From the NCBI GenBank assembly GCA_034436555.1, contig DAOTUU010000023.1, forward strand, positions 10,285 to 74,284: a stretch of 64,000 nucleotides of DNA, read 5' to 3'. Position numbers and translations under genes: made by a program. Below, one piece after another: positions 34,206-42,012 of the stretch (position 1 is the stretch's first letter; every line of letters begins with the position of its first letter). Below the pieces are notes generated by a model. It had not been told where the DNA came from. It worked only from the letters and a program-made list of their open reading frames with translations, and did no database searches. Source of the DNA: JAFMJV01 sp034436555 (lineage in GTDB: Bacteria > Chloroflexota > Limnocylindria > Limnocylindrales > CSP1-4).

Positions 34206-34233
34206 TTGACAGGACGGTACGGACTGGTACCGT
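34206..34233 (+). promoter_or_regulatory. Promoter with embedded palindrome before the binding-protein gene
   Basis: TTGACA (34206-34211), 16 bases, then TACCGT (34228-34233). Inside lies ACGGTAC-N6-GTACCGT (34214-34233), a perfect inverted repeat overlapping the -10, so a bound regulator would block RNA polymerase. Start codon is 95 bases downstream. Confidence 0.55.
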
Positions 34234-34246
34234 TCGCTCTGTCTCT

Positions 34247-34258
34247 GCGATCGATTGC
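34247..34258. promoter_or_regulatory. LacI-type operator candidate GCGA-TCGA-TTGC
   Basis: GCGATCGATTGC differs from the GCAA-N4-TTGC sites by one arm base and lies just after the predicted transcription start of the binding-protein gene. It links the transporter to the LacI regulon. Confidence 0.45.
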
Positions 34259-34327
34259 CGAGACAGGTGGCCGCTGCGCGCGGTCACACGATCGTAGCGC
34301 CGAACATCGGCATGGAGGATGGACACG

Positions 34328-35470
34328 ATGCGAACCAGGCGCGCTCTCGGCGCGACCACGCTGTTGCTCTCGGGAGTCATGGTCGCGGCGGTCGCGCCGA
34401 CCGTGGCGCAGAGCCCCGCCGCCGGCGACGCGCCGGTGTGCGAGGCGGTCCAGGTGGGCGAGCTGACCCGCTGCGAGAACTTCTACACGGACTTCTGGCC
34501 CATCGTCACGCAGCACATGGACGGACTGTACCAGCAGGCGCTCGCCACCAACGGCGGCGTGATCACCATCTGGGACTGGTATGAGATCGATCCCGGCACG
34601 ATCGAGCGGTTCACCACCAAGTTCCCGGGGCTGACCATCAAGACCCAGGGACTCCAGTACAACCTGGAGTCGGCCATCATCGCCGCCCAGGCGACCGGCG
34701 CGGAGACCACCGACTTCCTGGGCGCGCCCATGACGCTCGGCGCCAACCTGTTCGACCAGGGCTACTACGAGCCCATCGACTGGACCACGCTGGGCCTGCC
34801 CGGCGAGTGGGCGTATGGCCAGGTGGGCCAGACCCCCGACTCCATCAACGGCTGGCTGTTCCAGTACAACACCGACCAGACCGCCACGGTCCCGTCGGAC
34901 ATCACGGCGTTCACGGCGCCCGAGTGGAAGGACAAGCTGGCCATGGCCAGCTACGCCGGCCAGTTCTTCTCCGGCTACGGCATGAAGAACGGCGAAGAGG
35001 CCATGGTCAAGCTCATCGGTGACCTGCGCGGCTCGGGCAACCTGCTGCTCACCAGCGATGCCGGCTCCATGCTGTCCTCGGGTGACAAGGCGGTCGCGTT
35101 CGACGCCCAGAACTACAATGACAATCCGGCCATCGCGGTCGCCCCGTGGGACGGCGCCGGCCTGTGGTTCCAGTACGCGGGTGTGAACACGTACGGCGCG
35201 AACAAGCCCGGCGGCGCCCTGTGGGCCCTCTGGAACTCGTATGACCCCGAGTGGATCGGCGACCGCCTGACCAAGCCGGAGCTGGCCGGCACGTCGGTTC
35301 CCTTCCCGGGCCTGCCCTCGTCGATGATCGACACCGCGACCGGCCTGATGAAGCAGAACCTGGACGCCTACATGACCTCGTTCGCGAACGGCTGGGACGT
35401 CTTCGAGACGCGCGAGAACCGCGACGAGTACATCAAGATGATCCAGGCGGCCGACGCCGCGATGCAGTGA
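34328..35470 (+). CDS. Extracellular solute-binding protein (PotD/FbpA-like)
   Basis: 380 residues with a signal peptide (about 1-29, ending PTVAQ). Cys39 and Cys50 may pair. Segments such as VITIWDWYEIDPGTIERFTT and FGLPG-type open/closed-cleft elements fit family-1/PotD-like binding proteins. ATG 34328 lies nine bases after GGAGG. With the 35637 permease and 31644 ATPase it forms an importer. The ligand is not clear: iron and polyamine transporters share the fold, but the shared LacI sites point to a kynurenine-pathway compound. Confidence 0.8.
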   Translation: MRTRRALGATTLLLSGVMVAAVAPTVAQSPAAGDAPVCEAVQVGELTRCENFYTDFWPIVTQHMDGLYQQALATNGGVITIWDWYEIDPGTIERFTTKFPGLTIKTQGLQYNLESAIIAAQATGAETTDFLGAPMTLGANLFDQGYYEPIDWTTLGLPGEWAYGQVGQTPDSINGWLFQYNTDQTATVPSDITAFTAPEWKDKLAMASYAGQFFSGYGMKNGEEAMVKLIGDLRGSGNLLLTSDAGSMLSSGDKAVAFDAQNYNDNPAIAVAPWDGAGLWFQYAGVNTYGANKPGGALWALWNSYDPEWIGDRLTKPELAGTSVPFPGLPSSMIDTATGLMKQNLDAYMTSFANGWDVFETRENRDEYIKMIQAADAAMQ

Positions 35471-35519
35471 CCGTCACCTCCGCGGGGGCTACCATCGCGG
35501 AGTGACCTGAGTCGAACGG

Positions 35520-35554
35520 TGACTGCCGCCGGCCTCGCGGGCTGGCGGCAGTCA
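35520..35554 (+). terminator. Hairpin between binding-protein and permease genes
   Basis: TGACTGCCGCC pairs perfectly with GGCGGCAGTCA around a 13-base loop. Lying 50 bases after the binding-protein stop and before the permease, it probably lets more binding protein than permease be made, by partial termination or RNA protection. Confidence 0.55.
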
Positions 35555-35636
35555 CGCATCTCCCGGGTGCGGCATCCCCCGACCCTCCCGGCATCGGCGC
35601 CGGTCCCGGCAGACCGGCAACCCAGGAGGAGTATCG

Positions 35637-37439
35637 ATGGCGCGTCGCGGCACCGGCATGACCATCCTCATCGCGATCACGGTCGTGGCGATGGTCTTCC
35701 TGCTCGTGGTGCCCCTCGTGATGCAGCTCATCACGTCGGTGCGCGGGCCCTTCCTGCCGTTCGGCGTGCCCCAGGCGCGCTGGACGCTGGACAACTACGC
35801 CCAGCTCTACGAGATCGGCTCGGGGCTCCTGGACACCCTCGTGACCACGGCCGTCTACGTCGTGGGCGCGTCGCTCATCTCGCTGACCATCGGCTTCAGC
35901 CTGGCGTGGCTGGTGGTGCGCACGGACCTGCCGTTCCGGCGCGTCATCCCGCTCCTGGTCATCGTGCCGTTCGTCATCCCGCCCATCGTCCAGGCGCAGT
36001 CCTACGTGCTGATGCTGGCGCCCCAGACGGGCGTGCTCAACATGCTGCTGCGCATCCTGCCGTGGTGGGCGGGCGAGCGGGGGCCCATCGACCCGTTCTC
36101 GTTCGTGTCGCTGGTGGTGGTCCAGGGGCTGTCGTCGGTGACGTTCCCGTTCCTGTTCATGATGCCGGTGCTCCAGAACATGGACGGCTCGCTCGAGGAG
36201 GCGGGCAGGGCCGCCGGCGCGTCGCCGCTCAAGGTGGTGCGCAAGGTGACCATCCCGGTCCTGGGCCCGGCGCTCCTGGGCGTCGCCATCCTCCAGGTCA
36301 TCTTCCTCATCGGGTCGCTGGAGATCCCGCTCCTGTTCGGGCAGGAGGCGGGCAGCAGCCTGCTCAGCCTGCGCATCTGGAAGCTGCTCACGCCGACCGC
36401 GGGCGAGCTGCCGCGCTACGGGCTCGCGGCCACCTACGGCATCAACTTCCTGGTCGTCACGGCCATCATCTTCTACATCTATCGGCGGGTGACGCGCACC
36501 GCCTCCCGGCGCGCCGCGATCACGGGCAAGGGCTATCGACCCACGCGCTATGCCCTCCGGCACTGGAAGGTCCCGGTGGTCATCCTCATCGGCATCTACC
36601 TGCTGCCGACCACGGTGCTGCCGCTGGTCGCCCTCACCTGGACGGCCATCACGCCCTACATCATGCAGCTGTCGTGGGCGAACTTCACCGAGTTCGCATC
36701 GCTCGACGCATTCCGCGCGGTGCTCACCGACCGCGAGTTCTGGGCATCCCTGGCGAGGACGGTCGTGATCGCCACCTCGGCCGCGACGATCGCGGTGACG
36801 CTCGCCACGGTCGCGGCGTTCGCGGTGGCCAGGGGAGCGCGCGGCAAGGGCACCCAGGCGCTGGACATCCTGGCGTCCGCGTCGCTCGCCATCCCCGGCG
36901 CCATCGCCGGGTTCTCCGCGCTGCTGCTGTACATGGTCACGAACCCGACGCTGCACCTCCAGGGCACCATCTGGGTCCTCATCATCACCTACTCCTACCG
37001 CATGGCGGTCGCCTACCGCACGTCCTCCGCCGCGGTGCTCCAGGTGAGCGCCTCGCTGGAGGAGTCGGCCGCGGTGTGCGGTGCCAGCCGCCTCCAGGTG
37101 CTGCGCATGATCATCGTGCCGCTGATCCTGCCCACGGCGGGCATCGCCTGGATCGGCGCGGTCATCCTGAACGCCCAGGAGTTCACCCTGCCCGCGTTCC
37201 TCGCGACGCCGGGCACCCGACCTCTGTCGTTCTACCTCTACAGCCGCATCAACCCCGGCGCCGCGCAGCTGTACTCGCCGGAGCAGGGAGCCGCGACCGC
37301 CCTGATCTTCATCGGCCTCGTGTTCGTGGTGGGCTACGGCCTCCAGCGGGTGGTCAGCCGGCGGGGCGTGGCCGCCTCGACGGTGGGCGGCAAGCGCCGA
37401 CCGTCACGCTCGATCCTGGGGGCGACCCCCGGCAGCTGA
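35637..37439 (+). CDS. Fused double-domain ABC permease (FbpB type)
   Basis: 600 residues holding two permease domains in one chain. Each has about six membrane segments and its own EAA-type loop: EEAGRAAGASPLKVVRKVTI (about 185-205) and EESAAVCGASRLQVLRMIIV (about 475-495). Fused permeases of this length are typical of iron(III), thiamin and some phosphonate importers. GGAGG precedes ATG 35637. It belongs with the binding protein upstream and the ATPase at 31644. Confidence 0.88.
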   Translation: MARRGTGMTILIAITVVAMVFLLVVPLVMQLITSVRGPFLPFGVPQARWTLDNYAQLYEIGSGLLDTLVTTAVYVVGASLISLTIGFSLAWLVVRTDLPFRRVIPLLVIVPFVIPPIVQAQSYVLMLAPQTGVLNMLLRILPWWAGERGPIDPFSFVSLVVVQGLSSVTFPFLFMMPVLQNMDGSLEEAGRAAGASPLKVVRKVTIPVLGPALLGVAILQVIFLIGSLEIPLLFGQEAGSSLLSLRIWKLLTPTAGELPRYGLAATYGINFLVVTAIIFYIYRRVTRTASRRAAITGKGYRPTRYALRHWKVPVVILIGIYLLPTTVLPLVALTWTAITPYIMQLSWANFTEFASLDAFRAVLTDREFWASLARTVVIATSAATIAVTLATVAAFAVARGARGKGTQALDILASASLAIPGAIAGFSALLLYMVTNPTLHLQGTIWVLIITYSYRMAVAYRTSSAAVLQVSASLEESAAVCGASRLQVLRMIIVPLILPTAGIAWIGAVILNAQEFTLPAFLATPGTRPLSFYLYSRINPGAAQLYSPEQGAATALIFIGLVFVVGYGLQRVVSRRGVAASTVGGKRRPSRSILGATPGS

Positions 37440-37488
37440 GGCGCGACGCCTCGCCGGTCGCGGGCCCGGCATCTCGCCGCGCCCGACC

Positions 37489-37544
37489 GGCCGCGTCCGA
37501 CGCGCCGCGTCAGATCGGCCGCGTCCGACGCGCCGCGTCAGATC
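37489..37544. repeat. 28-base tandem repeat, two exact copies
   Basis: Two identical head-to-tail 28-base units beginning GGCCGCGTCCGACG and ending CGTCAGATC. A third copy starts at 37545 and diverges after four bases. Confidence 0.88.
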
Positions 37545-37632
37545 GGCCACGGGCTCGACGCTCCAGCTGCGGCTGTTCGCGCATCTGATCTGAGAGGCCG
37601 GCTGCCCGACCGACACGCCCCGGGCCGGCGCG

Positions 37633-37665
37633 TCCGATCCGGGCCGCTCATCGGCCCGCATCGGA
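37633..37665. terminator. Bidirectional terminator-like hairpin
   Basis: TCCGAT-C-CGGGCCG pairs with CGGCCCG-C-ATCGGA around CTCAT: thirteen pairs with one mismatch. It lies between two genes that converge, where both transcripts must end. Confidence 0.5.
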
Positions 37666-37813
37666 CCGGGCGTGTCCGGATGGGCCCCTCAGCGGCCCGA
37701 CCCGACGGGATCCGGTCCGGACGCGTCGGTCATGGCCGCCGAGCGGACACCGCCGCGCGACCCCGGGGCGGGCCGGACCCGGCCGGCGGCCGATCGGCTC
37801 ACAGCCGCTGATC

Positions 37814-39028
37814 TCAGGCGACGACCGGCTCCCGGAACCTCAGCAGGTCGCCGCGCGCACCCACGATGAGGGCGACCATGGCCGCCATCGCCCCGATGCC
37901 GATGAGGAACGGCGTGGGGAAGCCCATCGCGCTGATGACCACGCCGTACGCCGCGGAGCCGATGCCGAGACCAAGCTGGTATCCCAGGGAGTATGTGGCC
38001 ATCGCGGCGCCCACGCGTCCCGGCTGCGCCCGATCCATGGCGATCGCGAGGTGGATGGGGGAGGTGAGGGCCGCCGCGATCGCGTAGCACGCGCCGCCCG
38101 CGGTGAGCATCGGGACGTCCTGCGCCAGGACCGCCAGGAGCAGGCCCGCCACGCCCAGGCACGCACCCAGGATGACCGGTCGGCCGCGGGCCACCCGGTC
38201 CAGGCGCGGGCCGATGACCATGCGCGCCAGCACCATCGTCGCACCCAGCACCGGGTAGTAGACCGCGAGCGCCTCCACGGGGATGTCGTGCGCCAGCGCC
38301 CACACCGGCGGGAAGATGAAGAACAGGCAGTTCGTGCTCATCCACAGGAACTCGAGCGTCATGGGCAGCACCACGCGGCGCTCCAGCAGGGAGCCCGAGC
38401 CGGGGCGCCGGGTCGTGTCCCCGGGGGCCGCGCGGACCGGCGCGCCGGGCCCGAACACCGCGATCGCAAGGGCCGCGAGCGCCAGCGCCATGGCGACCAG
38501 GAACGGTCCGGGGGCACCCACCGAACCCAGCAGCGCCAGGCCGAGGGCGGGCATCACCATCTGCGACACGCCGGGCATCAGCCCGTAGATCCCCGATGCC
38601 TCGCCGCGCCGCTCCTTGGGTGCGATGTCCGCGAGCGCGGAGTTGCCGCCCGTGTTGAAGGCGCCCCACGCGGTGCCGTGCAGGAGGCGCACGCCGGTCA
38701 TCGCGATGACCCCCGGCAGCAGGTAGAGCAGGCTGCTGAGGGCCAGCCCGGCCACCCCGAGGGCCAGGACCCGGCGCTTGCTCCACTCGTCCACGAGCCT
38801 GCCGAACCAGGGCCGCAGGAGCACGCTGGGCACGCTGAAGATGGCCACGATGATGCCCGCGAGCGCGGCATCGCCGCCCGCCTCGATGACCAGCACGGGG
38901 ATGATCGGGTTGATCAGGCTGAACGAGCTGAACCCGAGCAGGACGATCAGGCACAGCGCGATGAACGGCCGGGTGTAGAGGGACGGCCGGACGATCGGGT
39001 CGACCGCCGCCGGCGCCGGCTGGCTCAT
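37814..39028 (-). CDS. MFS transporter
   Basis: 404 residues, about twelve membrane segments; GRLVDEWSKRRVL is motif A and a central hydrophilic loop (about 205-230) divides the halves. It is more like drug/sugar efflux members than the two MFS_3 proteins. ATG 39028 overlaps the stop of the DUF2269-like gene (ATGA). Last gene of a minus-strand run that begins at the amidohydrolase (41846). Substrate unknown. Confidence 0.8.
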   Translation of the reverse strand: MSQPAPAAVDPIVRPSLYTRPFIALCLIVLLGFSSFSLINPIIPVLVIEAGGDAALAGIIVAIFSVPSVLLRPWFGRLVDEWSKRRVLALGVAGLALSSLLYLLPGVIAMTGVRLLHGTAWGAFNTGGNSALADIAPKERRGEASGIYGLMPGVSQMVMPALGLALLGSVGAPGPFLVAMALALAALAIAVFGPGAPVRAAPGDTTRRPGSGSLLERRVVLPMTLEFLWMSTNCLFFIFPPVWALAHDIPVEALAVYYPVLGATMVLARMVIGPRLDRVARGRPVILGACLGVAGLLLAVLAQDVPMLTAGGACYAIAAALTSPIHLAIAMDRAQPGRVGAAMATYSLGYQLGLGIGSAAYGVVISAMGFPTPFLIGIGAMAAMVALIVGARGDLLRFREPVVA

Positions 39029-39510
39029 GCGAACGTCGGCTTCATGACCATCAGGAACAGCACCACCACCACGACGCTGCGCATGAACAGCCCTCCGCGC
39101 CGGATCCGGACCCGCAGCCGGGCCGCCTCGGCCCGCTCCGCGTCGGTCAGGTTCGGCATTCCCTTGAGGGCCAGCTCCAGCGACCGGAGCGTGAACCGGT
39201 TGTTGACGAATGACGCGTACAGGTACGAGGACATGAACAGGACGATCGACGCGGCGAGCCAGGGCACCGCCAGCACGTCGTAGCGCATCGTCCAGATGAG
39301 CGCGAACCCGCTGAGCAGCACGATCCCCGAGAGCGGGTGCGTCCAGCGGGTGGACAGGTCCCGTGACACGCGGACCGAGAACGGCACGTGGCCGGGCTCC
39401 GCCCTGACGGCCGCCTGCGTGATCCGTCCGTAGACGAACGTGGGTCCGAGCCCGATCATCGCCGCCCCGATGTGGATGAGCAGCAGCCAGCCGTAGGCGG
39501 ACGTGAGCAT
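39025..39510 (-). CDS. DUF2269-like integral membrane protein
   Basis: 161 residues with four membrane segments (SAYGWLLLIHIGAAMIGLG, LSGIVLLSGFALIW, WLAASIVLFMSSYLYA, VVVVVLFLMVMKPTFA). It is a shorter relative of the protein at 23201-23833, with the same C-terminal FLMVxKPTF. ATG 39510 follows the metallo-hydrolase stop by five bases. Both copies sit in catabolic operons next to hydrolases, suggesting a shared membrane role that cannot be named. Confidence 0.65.
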   Translation of the reverse strand: MLTSAYGWLLLIHIGAAMIGLGPTFVYGRITQAAVRAEPGHVPFSVRVSRDLSTRWTHPLSGIVLLSGFALIWTMRYDVLAVPWLAASIVLFMSSYLYASFVNNRFTLRSLELALKGMPNLTDAERAEAARLRVRIRRGGLFMRSVVVVVLFLMVMKPTFA

Positions 39511-39515
39511 CCCGG

Positions 39516-40373
39516 TCAGCGGCCGCCCTGGTCGCCGTCGACCGCGATGGGCACCCAGCGGCGCCTGCCGTCGATCCGCACGAAGCGCCCGAATCCCGGC
39601 TGCGGGAAGTGGCTCGACGCCACCAGCGTGCCCTCCCGCTCCAGCTGCTCGATGACCCGCCGGCGCTGCTCCGCGGCGCGCGGCGGATCGAAGTCGAACC
39701 GGTTGTGCCACTCGGTCTCGTAGGCGATGATCGGGTGGTGGGCCAGGTCGCCCAGGATGAAGCAGTGGTCGCCGCCGCTGCTCAGGACGAAGCTGGAATG
39801 CCCCGGTGAGTGGCCGTGGGTGGGCAGGGCGCGGAGTGACGGCAGCACCTGGAACTCGCCCTCGAACGTGTCCACGATGCCCAGGTCACCCATCGGCAGC
39901 ACCTGCTCCCGGATGTTGGGGTGCATCTCCGGGATGCGGTTGTAGTGCGCCCAGTCGTTGGCGGGCACCAGGTACCGGGCGCGCGGGAACCGCGGGCGGA
40001 TGCCGATCTCGTCGCGGATGAGGTTCCAGCCCACGTGGTCCGCGTGCAGATGGGTGAACACCACCTGGTCGATGTCGTCGGGCGTGGCGCCCACCTGCGC
40101 CATCTCGTCCAGCAGCGCGGCAGGCGTGGCGGGTGCCCCCGGCGGGGCATGGACGGGTCCCCAGCCCGTGTCGATGAGCAGCGTCCGGCCGTCCGCCCGG
40201 ACCAGGAACGCCCGGAAGTTGAGCAGCGACCAGACGTCGTCCAGGAGCAGCTCCCGGTACGGCTCCCATGCCTCCGCGGGCACCTCCGGGTAGTGCCAGG
40301 CGGGATCGATCGCGTGTCGCCGATCCACCAGGCCCGTGATCTCGGCGTCGCCGATGCGCAGTCGGACGGCCAT
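39516..40373 (-). CDS. Metallo-beta-lactamase-fold hydrolase (lactonase-like)
   Basis: 285 residues. The zinc motif HLHADH (VVFTHLHADHVGW, about 110-122), later ligands THGHSPGHS and DLAHHP, and an N-terminal insertion place it with AHL-lactonase-like MBL hydrolases. GGAGGAG precedes ATG 40373. It follows the amidohydrolase by 42 bases. Hydrolysis of a lactone or cyclic product of the neighbouring pathway is as likely as quorum quenching. Confidence 0.78.
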   Translation of the reverse strand: MAVRLRIGDAEITGLVDRRHAIDPAWHYPEVPAEAWEPYRELLLDDVWSLLNFRAFLVRADGRTLLIDTGWGPVHAPPGAPATPAALLDEMAQVGATPDDIDQVVFTHLHADHVGWNLIRDEIGIRPRFPRARYLVPANDWAHYNRIPEMHPNIREQVLPMGDLGIVDTFEGEFQVLPSLRALPTHGHSPGHSSFVLSSGGDHCFILGDLAHHPIIAYETEWHNRFDFDPPRAAEQRRRVIEQLEREGTLVASSHFPQPGFGRFVRIDGRRRWVPIAVDGDQGGR

Positions 40374-40415
40374 CGCGTGTCTCCTCCAGGTCTCAGGCGG
40401 GTCTCAGACGGGGTC

Positions 40416-41846
40416 TCAGGCGCCGGCGATCATGGCCGCGCCGGCCCGCGGCGACCAGACCGACCCGAGGTCGAAGCCCGCCCGTGCGGCGACCGCGCCC
40501 AGGCGCGCCGAGGCCTCCGCCGCCAGCGCCACCGGATCCACGTGGACCGGCGCTCCGCCGGACACCACGACCCTGCCGTCCACCAGCACGGTGTCCACGT
40601 CGGCGGGCGACGCGCTGTGCACGATGGCCACCGCGGGATCCACCACGGGCACCACGGACAGGCCGTCCGCTCGAACGAGCACGATGTCCGCGCGCTTGCC
40701 GGGCGTGATCGACCCCACCCGGTCGCCCAGGCCCAGGGATCGCGCCCCCTCGAGCGTCGCGATGCGCAGGATGTCCCGGGGGCTCATGTGCACCGCGTCG
40801 CCCGCGCGCGTCAGCTCCAGGCCCAGCGCCACGCGCATCGCCCCGAAGGGGTCCGCGCTGGCGGCGATCGCCGTGGTGTCCAGCGACAGGCTGACCCGCA
40901 CGCCCGCGGCGCGCAGCTCGCTGAGCTGGGGGAAGCCCATCGCGAGACGGAGCTCCGCCAGGGGGCTGGCGCTGACCGGGATGCCGTTGCGGGCCAGGCG
41001 CTCCATCTCCGTGGGTGACACCCAGTTCGCGTGCGCGAGCAGCACGTCCGGTCCGAGCAGGCCGTCGGCGTCGAGCACCTCCACCTGGCGGATGCGCGCC
41101 ACCTCCTGGCGTGTGCCGGCACAGTGCATCGCGATGGGCAGCCCCAGCTCCCGGGCGAGCCGCCACTCCTCGCGGTACACCGCGGCGGACGAGCGCGACG
41201 GTCCGCGCACGGCGCAGCCCACCCCGATCAGGCCCTCGGCGGCCGGCTCCCAGTCATCCCGGATGCGGCCGATCTCCGCGAAGTCCATGGGCTCGTCGGG
41301 CGACACCCCGACCTGGGCCATGACCGCGCGCATCTGCTCCATGTTCATGAGCGGGCTCGCGGAGGGGGCGCCGTACGAGAAGCGGGCGCGGATGCCCAGG
41401 GCGCGCAGGGCGTCCAGGTCCGCATCCGCATCCTCGCGGCTGAGCACGTTGTGGGCCCAGTCGTGGACCGTGGTGATGCCCGCGAGGAGGCCCTCGGTGG
41501 CGCCCAGCAGGACCCCGACCCGGGTGTCCCCGGGCTCCAGGTGTGGCGCGAGGAGCGCCTTGCGGGCGAACCAGCCGGCCTCGTGGCCGTCGCCGACGGC
41601 ACCCCGCAGGAGCGTGCCCCAGAGATGCCAGTGGGTGTCCACGAACCCCGGCAGCGCGATGTGGTGCGACCCGTCCACGTCGGTGGCGCCGTCCGCGACC
41701 AGGTCCGGTCCCACCGCGACGATGACCCCATCCCGGATCTCGATGTCGCCCCGGACCTCGCCCACGTCGTCGTCCTGCGACAGGATGATGCAGTCGCGGA
41801 TGCGCAGGTGGGGGCGGGCGGGGAGCGACGCGACAAGGTCGGACAT
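40416..41846 (-). CDS. Amidohydrolase, cytosine deaminase/chlorohydrolase (ATZ-TRZ) type
   Basis: 476 residues. FVDTHWHLWG carries the HxH metal pair, AMHCAG and LLAHAN the next histidines, and LSLDTTAIA the Asp. It parallels the enzyme at 10263-11654 over its whole length (same DTHWHLW and HDWAHN/HDWDHN segments) and shares its neighbour type, an NMT1 transporter. ATG 41846 has GGAGG four bases upstream. Deamination of a nitrogen heterocycle is the expected role. Confidence 0.8.
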   Translation of the reverse strand: MSDLVASLPARPHLRIRDCIILSQDDDVGEVRGDIEIRDGVIVAVGPDLVADGATDVDGSHHIALPGFVDTHWHLWGTLLRGAVGDGHEAGWFARKALLAPHLEPGDTRVGVLLGATEGLLAGITTVHDWAHNVLSREDADADLDALRALGIRARFSYGAPSASPLMNMEQMRAVMAQVGVSPDEPMDFAEIGRIRDDWEPAAEGLIGVGCAVRGPSRSSAAVYREEWRLARELGLPIAMHCAGTRQEVARIRQVEVLDADGLLGPDVLLAHANWVSPTEMERLARNGIPVSASPLAELRLAMGFPQLSELRAAGVRVSLSLDTTAIAASADPFGAMRVALGLELTRAGDAVHMSPRDILRIATLEGARSLGLGDRVGSITPGKRADIVLVRADGLSVVPVVDPAVAIVHSASPADVDTVLVDGRVVVSGGAPVHVDPVALAAEASARLGAVAARAGFDLGSVWSPRAGAAMIAGA

Positions 41847-41882
41847 GCTGCCTCCGTGGGGGTCGGGTGCCGGTGCTGTCAG

Positions 41883-41911
41883 TGTATCCGCCTGCGTGGC
41901 GATCGGATACA
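41883..41911. promoter_or_regulatory. Inverted pair TGTATCC-N15-GGATACA before the amidohydrolase
   Basis: TGTATCC (41883-41889) and GGATACA (41905-41911) face each other, 22 bases centre to centre. The proximal half reads GGATACACT toward the gene, 34 bases before ATG. The symmetry argues for a regulator site as well as a promoter. Confidence 0.45.
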
Positions 41912-42012
41912 AGAGGTCGGCGATCGTGCGCCGTGAATCGGCGAGGCCCGGGGTGGGTCCCCGGGCCTCGCAGCGGTTCAGCGGATGGAGGGCGCGGTCG
42001 GCCCTCCGAGGG

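Larger units (their letters stand above)
37440..37813. other. 374-base convergent gap with repeats and hairpin
   Basis: No gene is supported between the permease (plus) and the MFS gene (minus). The gap holds a 28-base tandem repeat (37489-37544) and a long hairpin (37633-37665) and is otherwise unremarkable GC-rich sequence. Confidence 0.6.

Noticed and set aside
34328..35470. Iron(III)-binding protein
   Set aside because: Permease and ATPase are of FbpB/FbpC type, but the paired C-terminal tyrosines of iron-binding proteins were not seen.
37440..37813. tRNA or small RNA gene in the convergent gap
   Set aside because: Strong hairpins exist but no cloverleaf or T-loop sequence; the structure fits a terminator and repeats.
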